A stretch of 64,000 nt of DNA from Candidatus Defluviibacterium haderslevense (GCA_016712225.1 JADJRL010000003.1:1-64000); one strand, 5' to 3'. Counted from the stretch's first letter, positions 48,016 through 58,046 are shown. Made by a program: numbers and translations. The notes: generated by a model from the sequence alone, not told the origin.

Positions 48016-49032
48016 ATGAATACAAAAAACTCTTTTCAATTTGGCATTCGTGTAAACGCACTTGAGAGCCATATTAAATCAGAAATCTCTAAAATTGGAG
48101 ATAGAGCAAAACAAGACATGGATATTGCAGTATCCCAAAACTTAAATGACACATCTGTAATACTGAATTCAGTATCCACAGAGACCGAAGTACTAAAGCA
48201 AGAAGTTAACAAAAACATTGATCCTGAAGTTGACAAAATTATTGAAGACATTAAGCAGACGAACTTAGAAGCTTTACAAAATGCAACTGACGAGCAGGTT
48301 GAGCAGACAAATAAGAAAATAAGTAGTGTTGAGGTAGATATTCGGAGAACAATACTTACTTATGATTGGAAAAAATACATATGGGTATTAGTTGCCATTG
48401 TAGCTCTATGTTCTATCGATGCGGGCTTAAACTATTCAAGTTTTCAAGTAATCACAGGCAGTCTTCTTGGAGCAATCTTTTTATCCATAATCATAGCCAG
48501 TGGTCTTGCTGTTGCTTCACATACTATTGGTATGAAAATCCAAACTGCAAAGACTCCAAAACAAAAACGGTTTTGGTTCATAGGTGGATTAATTGGAGCT
48601 GGAATTGTTTTTCTTTTCCTTGGCATATTGAGACAAACATATATGGATGATTCAAGCTCATTTGGAAATAATCCGATCCTTTGGATGCTATTCAATTTAT
48701 TCTTCTATTGCATTGCCTTGATCTTCGCTTCAACAAAACTTCCCACTAAAGAGCAATCAATGGAACATAGCCAATTAGAAGAAAAGAAAAATCAATTAAT
48801 GCTTTTAAAGAATCAAAAGGAAGGAATGCTTACATTTTTACGATTAGAAGAAGAAAGGATTAATGATCGCAAACAAATGCTAGAAGCTTTTCATAAATAC
48901 AGAGATTCAATGATAATTCTAATCGATAAAGAAACAGAACGAATCCATGCAATGGCTATGAAAGAATTTGTTTTGAAAAGTGGATCACATAAAGTAAAGG
49001 CATTAGTTAATCCAATAAATCAAACCTCATGA
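48016..49032 (+). CDS. Coiled-coil/transmembrane protein of the mobilization operon
   Basis: A 338-residue protein: an N-terminal coiled coil (residues 15-115), four transmembrane helices (about 123-145, 150-172, 190-208, 222-242), then a second charged coiled coil (residues 250-315). Similar proteins without known activity accompany mobilization genes in Bacteroidota elements. It overlaps the next start by 4 bases (ATGA). An inner-membrane scaffold role is inferred from topology only. Confidence 0.6.
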   Translation: MNTKNSFQFGIRVNALESHIKSEISKIGDRAKQDMDIAVSQNLNDTSVILNSVSTETEVLKQEVNKNIDPEVDKIIEDIKQTNLEALQNATDEQVEQTNKKISSVEVDIRRTILTYDWKKYIWVLVAIVALCSIDAGLNYSSFQVITGSLLGAIFLSIIIASGLAVASHTIGMKIQTAKTPKQKRFWFIGGLIGAGIVFLFLGILRQTYMDDSSSFGNNPILWMLFNLFFYCIALIFASTKLPTKEQSMEHSQLEEKKNQLMLLKNQKEGMLTFLRLEEERINDRKQMLEAFHKYRDSMIILIDKETERIHAMAMKEFVLKSGSHKVKALVNPINQTS

Positions 49033-49736
49033 AAATAGTCAAATACATTTATGCACTGCTGATAATTTCAGCAGTGCACTTTTCCTCTTGTAATCCAAAA
49101 CCAATTTCACAGGATATATCGATAGTTTTGGATCTAACCTCAGCAAATTTTTCACATATTTTGTTGAATGATTTTAAAAAGAAATCAATTATTTCGAAAG
49201 ATGTGAATAATTCAGAGGCAGTGAGAATTCAAGGCATTACTGAGTTTGGATTCAATCAAATAAAGTCTTTTATGCTTGATTCAGTATCGAGTGCTTTATT
49301 ATCAAATGACTATGAAAGGAAGCATGAAATCAAGAAATACTATACCAATATCGATTCAGCATTATTAGAATTAAGCAAGAACAAGAAAGAAAGAGTTGGT
49401 TCAGTGATATTTAAAATAATTTCCGAAGAATTAAATATTTTATCAAAATCAAAAGCTGACAAAAGGATGCTAGTCATTAATACCGACCTTATGGAAAAAT
49501 CATTCATTGATTACTATGATCAAGATATTTTTAATGAAATAGTCAATCAGCCAAAGCATATTCAAAATCTACTGATTGAAAAGTATCCTTTGAATAAATT
49601 ATCTGAAATTGAAATTTACATACTATATAAGCCAATTGATAAAATGGACAGCGAAAGATTTGAAATTGTTTCTGACTTCTATAAATTATTCCTAGAATCA
49701 TATGGTGCCCATGTAAGTATAGGTAGTAATTTATAG
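49029..49736 (+). CDS. Predicted lipoprotein with VWA-like pattern
   Basis: A 235-residue protein with a lipoprotein signal (LLIISAVHFSSC, Cys near residue 21). The mature part begins SIVLDLTSANF and later has RMLVINTDLMEKSFIDYY, spaced like strands 1 and 4 of a von Willebrand A-like fold, though the MIDAS DxSxS is degenerate. It is translationally coupled to the coiled-coil gene. An envelope role in the transfer operon is possible. Confidence 0.55.
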   Translation: MKIVKYIYALLIISAVHFSSCNPKPISQDISIVLDLTSANFSHILLNDFKKKSIISKDVNNSEAVRIQGITEFGFNQIKSFMLDSVSSALLSNDYERKHEIKKYYTNIDSALLELSKNKKERVGSVIFKIISEELNILSKSKADKRMLVINTDLMEKSFIDYYDQDIFNEIVNQPKHIQNLLIEKYPLNKLSEIEIYILYKPIDKMDSERFEIVSDFYKLFLESYGAHVSIGSNL

Positions 49737-49770
49737 TGCTTGGTATTAATCAAATCCTAAATACCTGAAT

Positions 49771-49929
49771 ATGATTAGAACTTCTACCCAAACAATATTT
49801 AATCTAATACGAACACTTGTAGTCACTTTTTTCAAATTGATGACAATGACCTTTGCCCTATTATGTAAAGTTTCTGGAATGCTTTTACTTAAAACGGGAG
49901 AAACTATTGAAAAAATGATGACAAGATGA
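49771..49929 (+). CDS. Small membrane protein (52 aa)
   Basis: A short gene with one amphipathic or transmembrane helix (LVVTFFKLMTMTFALLCKVS). Its stop overlaps the start of the coupling-protein gene (ATGA), so it is almost certainly translated as part of the operon. No homology is recognised. Confidence 0.6.
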   Translation: MIRTSTQTIFNLIRTLVVTFFKLMTMTFALLCKVSGMLLLKTGETIEKMMTR

Positions 49930-51368
49930 TAAAGATAATAGGTGTAATATTTGAAGTCATATATTGGCTTTGTGCTGAAATAGCAACTGGACTGTTTGAT
50001 TTTCTTTCTTCTCTTATTCAAATGAGCCGTAAAACGGAATTCAATGCTGACTTTATTAGTGTAGATAAAGTTTTGCAAAATTCAGATACTGGCTTTTGTC
50101 TTGATGGTGAAAATTGTCTTTCAATTTCTGAGAGTTATAAAAATGCAATTATTTTAGGTGGAAGCGGTTCAGGCAAAAGCTCTACAGTGCTTATCAATAG
50201 CGCACTATTCATGGCCAAAGGAAATTCGTCTCTCATATTTAATGACCCATCCCACGAAATTAGATTGCTTGTAAGTGGTGCATTACAAAGTTATGGATAT
50301 ACCATTAAAGTAATAGACTATAGCAATGAAGCCTCAGAATGCTTTAATCCACTTCAAAGATGTATGACAATTTCTGATATTCAAAAATTAGCCTCACTGC
50401 TAGTTCGCAATGCTCTTGGAGAAGCCAAAGATCCATTTTGGAACAAGTCTGCTGAATCACTTTTGTCCCTTTTCATCCGATATTTAATATTCTATGGTGA
50501 ACCTGAAAATAGAAACTTATACAATGTACTTCATTTGATAAATGTATTCGCTGGAAATCCTGAGAAAATAGACAAACTCATCGTTAAAACTAGAGACGAT
50601 AAACTGTTATCCGAGTACAAAGCATTTGTTGCATATGGGGACAAGACCCTCATGTCTATTGTTGCCACAGCCAAAGCTTCACTTTCACTATTTGCTGATG
50701 AAACAATAGCTAAGATTACTTCAATTGATACAATAGATTTTGCAGAATTTCGCACTAAAAAAATTGCCCTATTTATCAACAACTCCATTCCAACAATGCA
50801 ATATTATAGCGGAATATCATCACTGTTTTTCCAGCAATTTATGAATGAAATATTAATTAGAATTCCTGATAAACATGAAAACAATATATTCTTTCTTTTA
50901 GATGAAGCAGGATCAATGTTTTTGCCTTCACTTTCAACCATCATTTCTAATATCCGAAAATACAATAGTGGAATACTTTTAATATATCAGGACTACCATA
51001 TTCTAGAACATATTTATGGTTCATATGAAGCAAAAAATATTTCTGCCAATTGTTATGCAAAAGTGTATTTGCCAGGTCAGCCGATTGAAACATGCAAAAT
51101 GTTAGAAATGACACTGGGTAAATTTGAATATGAGGATGAAAATGAAGTTAGGCATACCCGCCAATTAATGACTTCGGATGAAATTCGTATGAGTGACAAG
51201 GCAATTATCCTGATAGGTAACAAACCACCAATTCATGCAAAATTGTATCCATATTACAAAAATATGAAATTGAAATTGCTAACTGAAATTCCTCCATATA
51301 TTCCAGATAATGTTCTTCCATTTGATATTCCTCCTTTAATTCAATTTGAAGATGAAAAGAAAGGTTAA
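49926..51368 (+). CDS. TraG/VirD4-type coupling protein
   Basis: A 480-residue membrane ATPase that would link the relaxosome to a mating channel. An N-terminal hydrophobic segment (residues 3-32) is followed by Walker A GGSGSGKSS at 78-86, FNDPSHEIRLLV, and Walker B FFLLDEAGS at 322-330, with the coupling-protein end (ILLIYQDYHILEHIYG, ANCYAKVYLPGQP). It overlaps the MobC-like gene by about 20 bases. It differs from the soluble relative at 37278. Confidence 0.85.
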   Translation: MIKIIGVIFEVIYWLCAEIATGLFDFLSSLIQMSRKTEFNADFISVDKVLQNSDTGFCLDGENCLSISESYKNAIILGGSGSGKSSTVLINSALFMAKGNSSLIFNDPSHEIRLLVSGALQSYGYTIKVIDYSNEASECFNPLQRCMTISDIQKLASLLVRNALGEAKDPFWNKSAESLLSLFIRYLIFYGEPENRNLYNVLHLINVFAGNPEKIDKLIVKTRDDKLLSEYKAFVAYGDKTLMSIVATAKASLSLFADETIAKITSIDTIDFAEFRTKKIALFINNSIPTMQYYSGISSLFFQQFMNEILIRIPDKHENNIFFLLDEAGSMFLPSLSTIISNIRKYNSGILLIYQDYHILEHIYGSYEAKNISANCYAKVYLPGQPIETCKMLEMTLGKFEYEDENEVRHTRQLMTSDEIRMSDKAIILIGNKPPIHAKLYPYYKNMKLKLLTEIPPYIPDNVLPFDIPPLIQFEDEKKG

Positions 51369-51891
51369 GTCGGAGAATAGCATATATTCATATTTACAAT
51401 CGAGTGGAGTTCTTGAAAAAGGAACTCATGAAGAAATTCAAAAGGTTCGAAAGGAATATTGGAGGGAATATAAAAGAAAGTGGAGAGTTGCGAAAAGAAA
51501 AAAAGAAAAAGAATTCACCATCTCCTTTAATCCAGATGAATTAAAAGTTTTAACCTTCGAGTCTAAAAAGCATAAGTTAAGTAGAACTCAGTTTATCAAA
51601 GAAACAACATTCGCTTATATCAATAACTCATTTATAGTTCCAGACATAATAGAAGTAAAAAAAATATCACAACTACTTGCGATGACATACAATTCAGTTC
51701 AAGACTTGTTTGATGCTAACAAATTAAATTTTGATTTGGGCCGAGATATAATGGAATCAATAAATAGACTGGAGCGAGAAATACTACCTTTACTTCATCA
51801 CCCTAAAACTTTAGAAGACATTATCAAAATTCATATTATTAAGGATGGAGGAAATAAAGCTCTATTATTGGAATTCATAAACTCTTTATGA
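51346..51891 (+). CDS. MobC-like relaxosome accessory protein
   Basis: A 181-residue basic protein. A Lys/Arg-rich region (YWREYKRKWRVAKRKKEKEF) leads into a ribbon-helix-helix-like segment (FTISFNPDELKVL, then SRTQFIKETTFAYI), and a helical tail follows. Genes of this type directly precede relaxases and help them bind oriT. The start could also be the Met at 51352. It ends 3 bases before the relaxase start. Confidence 0.7.
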   Translation: MKMKRKVKSENSIYSYLQSSGVLEKGTHEEIQKVRKEYWREYKRKWRVAKRKKEKEFTISFNPDELKVLTFESKKHKLSRTQFIKETTFAYINNSFIVPDIIEVKKISQLLAMTYNSVQDLFDANKLNFDLGRDIMESINRLEREILPLLHHPKTLEDIIKIHIIKDGGNKALLLEFINSL

Positions 51892-51894
51892 CTT

Positions 51895-52812
51895 GTGATA
51901 TTAAAAAATCTAACTCGTCGAAGTAATATTGGCCAATTAGTGAATTATGTTCTAAAGCCAGAAAAGAATGAAAAGGCTGAACCAATTTTAAAACATAATC
52001 TAAGGTCTCGCTCTCCTGTTGGATGGACAAAGGAATTTGAATCAAATGAAGCTCTTCGATTATACAAGAGAAGTGATAATATAAAGCTCAATCATATGAT
52101 ATTATCCTTTTCAAGTAAAGATATAGAACATATCTCTAAGGATCTTTTAAAGGATATCTCTAAAAAATTTATAGAACTACGTGGCAAAGACAATGTATAT
52201 CTAGCTTCCTCACACCATGATAAAGATCATATCCATTTGCATATTTTGATGTCGGCGACAAAATATTTGACTGGAGAATCCAATAGAATATCTAAATTGG
52301 AATTCCAAGATCTCAAGCTAGGTCTAGATGCTTATCAAAAAGACAAATATCCAGAGTTAATCCATAGCTTGCCTGCTCATGGTAAATTGACCAAAGTCGA
52401 TTTCCAAGATATTTCTTATCCATTTAAAGCTTCTGATAAGACATTGTCTCAAAAACAGCAAATTTCAGAGAATATTGCAGAAATATATGGCAAGGTCAAT
52501 ACAAGTCAAGAATTCCTGTCTCAGCTCAAATTTGAGGGTTTGGAGCCATATTATAGAGGTGGCACAGTGTATGGAGTTGAGGATCAAGGAAGGCATTTCA
52601 AGTTTAAGACTTTAGGGTTTGATATTAACAAACTTGATGAATTGGATAAGAATCAAAGTAAAGTAGAAGTTGAATTGCAAGACCTTAAGGATCTTCGTGA
52701 ATCCAAAAATTTAGAAAAAGAGGTTAATGATGAACGAAATATTGAAGATGATGAAGATGAAGAAACTGAAGATGAACTAGGAAATGATGAGTATGATGGA
52801 TTAGGTATTTAA
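51895..52812 (+). CDS. Relaxase/mobilization nuclease
   Basis: A 305-residue relaxase (Relaxase domain, MOBP-like). The three-His metal motif HHDKDHIHLH is at 107-116 and the N-terminal LVNYVLKPEKN contains the likely nicking Tyr (Y18). The C-terminal tail is acidic (NIEDDEDEETEDELGNDEY). The start is a GTG directly after the MobC-like stop. It would nick oriT and lead the strand into a recipient. The candidate oriT follows immediately. Confidence 0.85.
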   Translation: MILKNLTRRSNIGQLVNYVLKPEKNEKAEPILKHNLRSRSPVGWTKEFESNEALRLYKRSDNIKLNHMILSFSSKDIEHISKDLLKDISKKFIELRGKDNVYLASSHHDKDHIHLHILMSATKYLTGESNRISKLEFQDLKLGLDAYQKDKYPELIHSLPAHGKLTKVDFQDISYPFKASDKTLSQKQQISENIAEIYGKVNTSQEFLSQLKFEGLEPYYRGGTVYGVEDQGRHFKFKTLGFDINKLDELDKNQSKVEVELQDLKDLRESKNLEKEVNDERNIEDDEDEETEDELGNDEYDGLGI

Positions 52813-52830
52813 GGGGTTCGGGTCTCCCGA

Positions 52831-52887
52831 CAAGATAGCCTCTCGACTTAGGCAGATAACAGATCGCCATGGCGAGAGGCAATCTTG
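52831..52887. other. Candidate origin of transfer: long inverted repeat
   Basis: Arms CAAGATAGCCTCTCG (52831-52845) and CGAGAGGCAATCTTG (52873-52887) pair at 14 of 15 positions around a 27-base loop. A small CGGG/CCCG stem lies just before. The region is richer in G+C than its surroundings and sits 18 bases after the relaxase stop. No T run follows, so a simple terminator is less likely. Confidence 0.5.
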
Positions 52888-53017
52888 CAACATTAAAGAA
52901 GTTTGCCTTTATACGGTTTTTTAAAAGTAGTAATAGCATATTCAAATTTAATGATTGTTAACGCACTTTTGAACTTTCTTATAATATTCCTCGTTGAGTG
53001 TTTCAAAATAATAAAGT

Positions 53018-53818
53018 ATGCAGTATGACTTAGAAAAGCATGGAGACTCTTTTGAAAAAAATGTCTTTGGATTCATTCGTGAAAAAATTCCAGCCTATGA
53101 AGAGAATTGGAAACTATATATTGGACATCGGGGTAAAGGTCGAATGGCTGAAATAACAGGATTATCTGAGGTTGAAGAAAAAGAAAGAGTAAATTTTTCT
53201 CAACACCATTATACAATATTAGAATCCATATATTTGATGCACCTGATTTCCAAAGATGATATTTTCAATTCTCCTGTTTTAAGTTTTTGGGTTTATTCTG
53301 AAATCAACATTAAGATAATAGCTTATCATGCATTAGCCGGTAGGTTAAAAGATAATTTTTCAAATTGTTTTGAACTAATGTTAAAAAAATCAACTAATGA
53401 AAGTAAGGCAGAAATAGCTAAAAATTATTGTGGCGTTTTAGATGCATTATATGAACGAAGAAATCTCTTCTTGCATTCAATTAAAGTTCCAATGAGTTTT
53501 GATGAACACAATTTAATACAATATCCTGAAATTCAAACTACTTCAAATCAACATGACAGCTTCGGAAATAAATCAAATTGGTATGATTCACAATTCAAAT
53601 TGAGATACATATCTGATGAGTTAAAAAAGTATCAAATAGAAGTAGAAACCGCATCAAATGATCTTTTATACAAACTTACCGATGAATTAAATCAGTTCAA
53701 AAAAGATAAGTTATTCCAATTACTATTTTCCTTTGAAACAATATTCGATACAAAAAATATTCCAGTTGCTTATATTAGTGGTAGTATGGGACATCAGGGA
53801 GTTGACTTTAATTTATAA
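53018..53818 (+). CDS. Hypothetical protein with HEPN-like RNxxxH motif
   Basis: A 266-residue, mainly helical protein. Around residue 148, YERRNLFLHSIKV contains the RNxxxH pattern of HEPN ribonucleases preceded by a long helix pair (LESIYLMHLI, CGVLDALYE). This one motif is suggestive, not proof. It is encoded just before a KAP-type NTPase on the same strand and near an FRG-domain gene, a setting typical of defence cargo. Confidence 0.45.
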   Translation: MQYDLEKHGDSFEKNVFGFIREKIPAYEENWKLYIGHRGKGRMAEITGLSEVEEKERVNFSQHHYTILESIYLMHLISKDDIFNSPVLSFWVYSEINIKIIAYHALAGRLKDNFSNCFELMLKKSTNESKAEIAKNYCGVLDALYERRNLFLHSIKVPMSFDEHNLIQYPEIQTTSNQHDSFGNKSNWYDSQFKLRYISDELKKYQIEVETASNDLLYKLTDELNQFKKDKLFQLLFSFETIFDTKNIPVAYISGSMGHQGVDFNL

Positions 53819-53884
53819 TTTTTAAATGATTTAATCATCAACTAAATATTATTAAATAATGAATTATAAAATATTAATAGATTT

Positions 53885-55732
53885 ATGAAAAATAATAATT
53901 CAACACAAATAATATCAGAAAGTATTTTAGAATATGTCAAAAGCGAATCTCAATTTGCACTAATGATAAATGGTGAATGGGGATCAGGTAAATCATATTA
54001 TTTCAAAGAAGTTCTGAGCAATGTTTTAAAAGGTTTTACTCAAAAGAAGATAATTTATACAAGTGCAAATGGAATTTCTTCTTTTAATGAAATATTGGAG
54101 CAAATAATAACTAAAAAATATTATTCAAATAAAAAAAGCATACAAAAGGGACTTAATCTTACATATCAACTCTCAAAATTAGCTTTAAAAGAGTCAGACA
54201 GATATAGAATAATTGGTAATATGCTCGATGTAATTCCAAAAATATTTAATTCTAAGGATATCGATGGGTTTAAAAATGACATTATTATTATTGATGATAT
54301 AGAAAGAATTAATTTCAATAAATTCCCGATTGATGATTTTTTTGGTGTAATCAACAAAATATTTACAGAACATGATTCAATTTCAGTAATATTGATTTGT
54401 GATGAAGCACAATTAAAAGTTAAACTAGGAAAAGATGATTTAATATTTAAATATGAAATAATTAAAGAAAAATCAATATTAAGAACTATTAAATTTAAAC
54501 AAGATATTTTAGATCTTTTGCCTAGCATAATAAATGAATCTAATTTCAATAGGGATAAGAATAAATATATACTTGAAAATTTAGATTTCATAAAAGAACT
54601 AATAACATTTACAAATGAGAAAAATTTAAGAACTATTAAATTCTTTTTTAATAATTTAGCAACTTTCACAAACTTAATTGATCCACAAAAATTTGAAAGA
54701 ATTTCAAAGTATATAATTCTTTTTAATTTCATTTGCTCAAAAGCATTTAAAGATGGAAAATTAGACAAGTTTGATGATAAAATAAAAGACTTTTCAAATG
54801 AGATAGAATTTATTGGAATGAGACCAATTTTTTCTACCTCAGGAAGGATTGATGTTGAGAATGGCATTGATGAAACTCTGCCCTATAGAGAAATTGCTAT
54901 CAAGTTTTCAAATTATTTTAAAATGTTTTTTTCAATCAGTGATTACATCAAGACAGGTTATTTAGATGCAACTTTCTTACACTCTGAAATTGATAAATAT
55001 TTGCCTCAATTGAACCATTTGGACGAATGGAATATTAAGTTAGATAAATTAAACAATTTTAGAAATTTATCAATTCCTGAATTTAAGGATACTGTTAAAT
55101 CTATATTTATTTTTTTACAGCAAAATAAGTATGATATTGATAGTATTCTAAAATTTGCTAACAAATACTTTTTTTTCTTAGAAGATAATGTAAAGCTTAA
55201 TAATTTTGAATCTGATGAATTTAAAACATTTATTTGTAATTGTCTAAATAAAGCTATTGAAAACGAGATATATACTTCAATATTTCCAGAAGAAAGGCTT
55301 GAAAAATATAAGCACAAATTCGCAGATGCCAAAGAAATTCTTAACTGTTATATGGATATATATAAAATGAAAATTAATAGCTACATTGAAAATTCTATTT
55401 TGACTCTTAAAGTAAAATTAATAGACAACTTAAAGGAATTTAATCAAAGTGATTTTTGGATTTTATTTTCTAAAATTGAAATTCAAGAAATAGATGGGTT
55501 TTTAACAAAATATTTAGGTGATTCACTTTTTGCAGGAATGTTTAACCTTAAACTAAACAATGAATGGAACTTCATTAAGCAGAGTGAGAATAAAATTGAT
55601 CCAATGGAAAATGTATTTCAATTTATAACGAAGCTTAAAGAAATTGATATTGAAAAAGACAGTCCTATACCATATTATGTTGAGGATTTAAATAGGATCT
55701 TAAATAATAAAAGGAATTTTGAAATTAATTGA
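53885..55732 (+). CDS. KAP-family P-loop NTPase
   Basis: A 615-residue NTPase. Walker A GEWGSGKS is at 30-37 and Walker B IIIIDDIER at 133-141, typical of KAP/STAND-like NTPases. SVILICDEAQLK follows as sensor region, and a long helical C-terminal part completes it. No transmembrane insert between the Walker motifs is evident. KAP NTPases are recurrent in phage-defence islands; whether this works with the HEPN-like gene is inference from adjacency. Confidence 0.75.
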   Translation: MKNNNSTQIISESILEYVKSESQFALMINGEWGSGKSYYFKEVLSNVLKGFTQKKIIYTSANGISSFNEILEQIITKKYYSNKKSIQKGLNLTYQLSKLALKESDRYRIIGNMLDVIPKIFNSKDIDGFKNDIIIIDDIERINFNKFPIDDFFGVINKIFTEHDSISVILICDEAQLKVKLGKDDLIFKYEIIKEKSILRTIKFKQDILDLLPSIINESNFNRDKNKYILENLDFIKELITFTNEKNLRTIKFFFNNLATFTNLIDPQKFERISKYIILFNFICSKAFKDGKLDKFDDKIKDFSNEIEFIGMRPIFSTSGRIDVENGIDETLPYREIAIKFSNYFKMFFSISDYIKTGYLDATFLHSEIDKYLPQLNHLDEWNIKLDKLNNFRNLSIPEFKDTVKSIFIFLQQNKYDIDSILKFANKYFFFLEDNVKLNNFESDEFKTFICNCLNKAIENEIYTSIFPEERLEKYKHKFADAKEILNCYMDIYKMKINSYIENSILTLKVKLIDNLKEFNQSDFWILFSKIEIQEIDGFLTKYLGDSLFAGMFNLKLNNEWNFIKQSENKIDPMENVFQFITKLKEIDIEKDSPIPYYVEDLNRILNNKRNFEIN

Positions 55733-55770
55733 CGAAGTATTCTATTATTTTAATTTTGAAACTGAATGTT

Positions 55771-56817
55771 TTAATTTTTAAGGTGACAGTGAGCTAAGTT
55801 AAATTTCACTTTTAAATCATAACTAAATCCATCTAAGTCAGGAAAAATACTCTCATGCCTAATTCCTGAAAAATATAACTCTCGCAATACTCTTTCAGAC
55901 ACTTCCTTTGAAAGAGTAAATTTTAATAATTGGTCATCGGTTTCATTTAATAATTCTTCAAACGGTACAAAAGGGTTCGAATGTATTGAAAATAAACCAA
56001 ATTGTCCTGAAATTCTATTTGATATACTTGGTGGGTAAAATAATCCGCAAGAATCATATTCAAAGGGATTCTTAATCTTGTCTATGTCAATATTATTACA
56101 AGTATGCCAAGCATATACCGCAGTGCCATTCTTATCTTTAGGTAAAATAATTCCTTGATTATTTAACTTTGGCATTGTAGCAAAATAAAGTGCAATTAAT
56201 GGACTAGACGTCCAATCAAGCAATCTTGTTGGCAATCCATGATGTTGAGCCAAGGCTAACCACTCCCAATCATTATTTGGATACGAATTTATTCCAGATC
56301 TACTACGTAATTTGAATCTATCTATAATTTCTTTCTCATAATTAGATGTATCTAAAATTTCCTTATCTACTCTTCCAATTGCTGGAATAAGTGCATAATT
56401 TTTAGAATCTGTAACTCCTCGAAAAACAAAATGTCCGCAAGTTAATCTATCTGAATTAATCTTTGTTATATAATCAGCGAGTGATTTAATTTCTATAGAT
56501 TTTATTTTTTTTGCTACTTTAACTTTCTTTTCAAATATATACACCTCATATCTATTTCTCCCGTCTAATCTAACAACATTAACTAAATAATCATTAAGAT
56601 AATCACAATTTTTATTGAAATAATTTTCAGCATTTTTAAAATCAAAGCATTCTTCATTTGTTAAAGGCAATTCCTTAACGTAAGGCTTTTTTTGACTAGA
56701 CAAATTATTAGATACTTTTAAATAACAAATTGGAAATGTCTCAATTTCGTCCTTTAGAGTTTGTTTAACATAAGCAAGAACTGAAGTCTTAATTAATTTA
56801 GTGTTGATTACTGACAT
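55771..56817 (-). CDS. FRG-domain protein
   Basis: A 348-residue protein with the FRG domain signature: FVFRGVTDSKNYALIPAIGR at about 130-149 and LAQHHGLPTRLLDWTSSPLI at 189-208, then ALYFAT. FRG domains occur in putative toxins and defence proteins; the chemistry is unproven. The N-terminal 110 residues are unassigned. It is convergent with the KAP NTPase and follows the integrase by 11 bases on the same strand. Confidence 0.8.
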   Translation of the reverse strand: MSVINTKLIKTSVLAYVKQTLKDEIETFPICYLKVSNNLSSQKKPYVKELPLTNEECFDFKNAENYFNKNCDYLNDYLVNVVRLDGRNRYEVYIFEKKVKVAKKIKSIEIKSLADYITKINSDRLTCGHFVFRGVTDSKNYALIPAIGRVDKEILDTSNYEKEIIDRFKLRSRSGINSYPNNDWEWLALAQHHGLPTRLLDWTSSPLIALYFATMPKLNNQGIILPKDKNGTAVYAWHTCNNIDIDKIKNPFEYDSCGLFYPPSISNRISGQFGLFSIHSNPFVPFEELLNETDDQLLKFTLSKEVSERVLRELYFSGIRHESIFPDLDGFSYDLKVKFNLAHCHLKN

Positions 56818-56828
56818 GGATATTTTAT

Positions 56829-58046
56829 TTAGTATTTAAGAACACTTTCTAACGCAACATCCGTATCCTGATTAATAAAATTGGCTTGATACCCAATTGT
56901 GGTGGTTATTGAAGAATGACGATAGAGTTTTTGAAGCATTTGTATTGGAATTTTATTCCCTGATAGATTTCCAAATGTATGCCTTGCTACATGCATTGTA
57001 AGTTTTTTAATAATTCCCATCCCAGATGCAAGTTTTTGTAATGATTCATCAATTGCTTTTACGGCATTGGCAATTTTTTGTTGAAGTTCGAACTTGTCAT
57101 TTGGTTTCTTTAATCCGTTCAGATGATGAAAGATATATATTGATTCACCACTATTTATAAGACTCCTATATTTATCTAATATAGATTTTGCTTTATCTGG
57201 TACTTTAATTGATCCCGCCTTTGCATTTTTACCCATAGAATAGTGTAATCTATCATTATAGAAGTCTGACCATCTTAATCTTAATAAGTCAGAAATTCTC
57301 ATCCCTGCAAAATAAAAAGATAAAAGCCAAAGATTTCGAGCATGATCTAAATTTGGATAGTTATCAAGTACTAAATTTTCCAATTTTATAACCTCATCAA
57401 TATTTAGACTTATTTTTGAAGATTCTGGAAACTTTATTTGAATTTTGCCTTTACCGAATGGATAATATTTGGAATCTACTAATTCTGCTTTGATGGCTTG
57501 ACTAAAAATAGATCTTATAACTACTAAATGATTAATGACTGTTCGGTCTGAAATTTCTCTAGTACCTTTTAAGTATGCTTTGAATTTGTTTATTAGACTA
57601 ATTGATATTTCTGAGAAAAAAATATCTTCTCCTTTCAAGAACTCTCTAAATCTATTAATTCTTGGTTTGTCTGCCGAGTACCTATTATATTTACCCGATT
57701 TCTTTAGCTCGTCTAAATAAATATTTGCTTGAGCAAAAAAACTTGATACTTTTTCGGATTTCAATTCTGACCTAATCCGTCTCGCTGATACTAAACCCAT
57801 TTCAGTCGAAAGTTCCAAATATTTTGAATTTGCTTCAGTTAACTTTTTAATTAAGAAATTATTAAGTTGATTGTGGTTAGGATGTGTTTTACGCACTTTT
57901 TGTCTAGTTTCATCCCAGTCTTGAACATTTATGGATTGACCTACATGGATAATTGAAGTTTTTCGATTTTTAATAATTTGAATACAAAGTGGAAATTGCC
58001 CATCTTTGTTTATCTTTTTACGAAGTAATATCTTTACAGATGCCAT
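56829..58046 (-). CDS. int: Element integrase (tyrosine recombinase)
   Basis: A ~405-residue integrase that should recombine the tRNA-Leu att sites. It has an N-terminal arm-binding domain (SVKILLRKKINKDGQFPLCI), a core-binding domain (FLKGEDIFFSEISISLINKF), and a catalytic domain with Arg in FAGMRISDLLRLRW, HVARHTFGN and HSSITTTIGYQ with the nucleophile Tyr. The start at 58046 (MASVKILL) is preferred over the frame from 58082, which adds a non-family stretch. Its 5' end lies 135 bases from the right att repeat. Confidence 0.92.
   Translation of the reverse strand: MASVKILLRKKINKDGQFPLCIQIIKNRKTSIIHVGQSINVQDWDETRQKVRKTHPNHNQLNNFLIKKLTEANSKYLELSTEMGLVSARRIRSELKSEKVSSFFAQANIYLDELKKSGKYNRYSADKPRINRFREFLKGEDIFFSEISISLINKFKAYLKGTREISDRTVINHLVVIRSIFSQAIKAELVDSKYYPFGKGKIQIKFPESSKISLNIDEVIKLENLVLDNYPNLDHARNLWLLSFYFAGMRISDLLRLRWSDFYNDRLHYSMGKNAKAGSIKVPDKAKSILDKYRSLINSGESIYIFHHLNGLKKPNDKFELQQKIANAVKAIDESLQKLASGMGIIKKLTMHVARHTFGNLSGNKIPIQMLQKLYRHSSITTTIGYQANFINQDTDVALESVLKY

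Noticed and set aside
48016..52812. Complete conjugation apparatus, making the element a self-transmissible ICE
   Set aside because: Only relaxase, MobC-like, coupling ATPases and accessory membrane proteins are seen. No VirB4-type ATPase or channel proteins are recognisable.
54166..54867. Minus-strand 233-residue frame
   Set aside because: It lies wholly within the KAP NTPase gene in the opposite strand, with no domain and Ser/Ile-rich composition, as expected for an antisense shadow.
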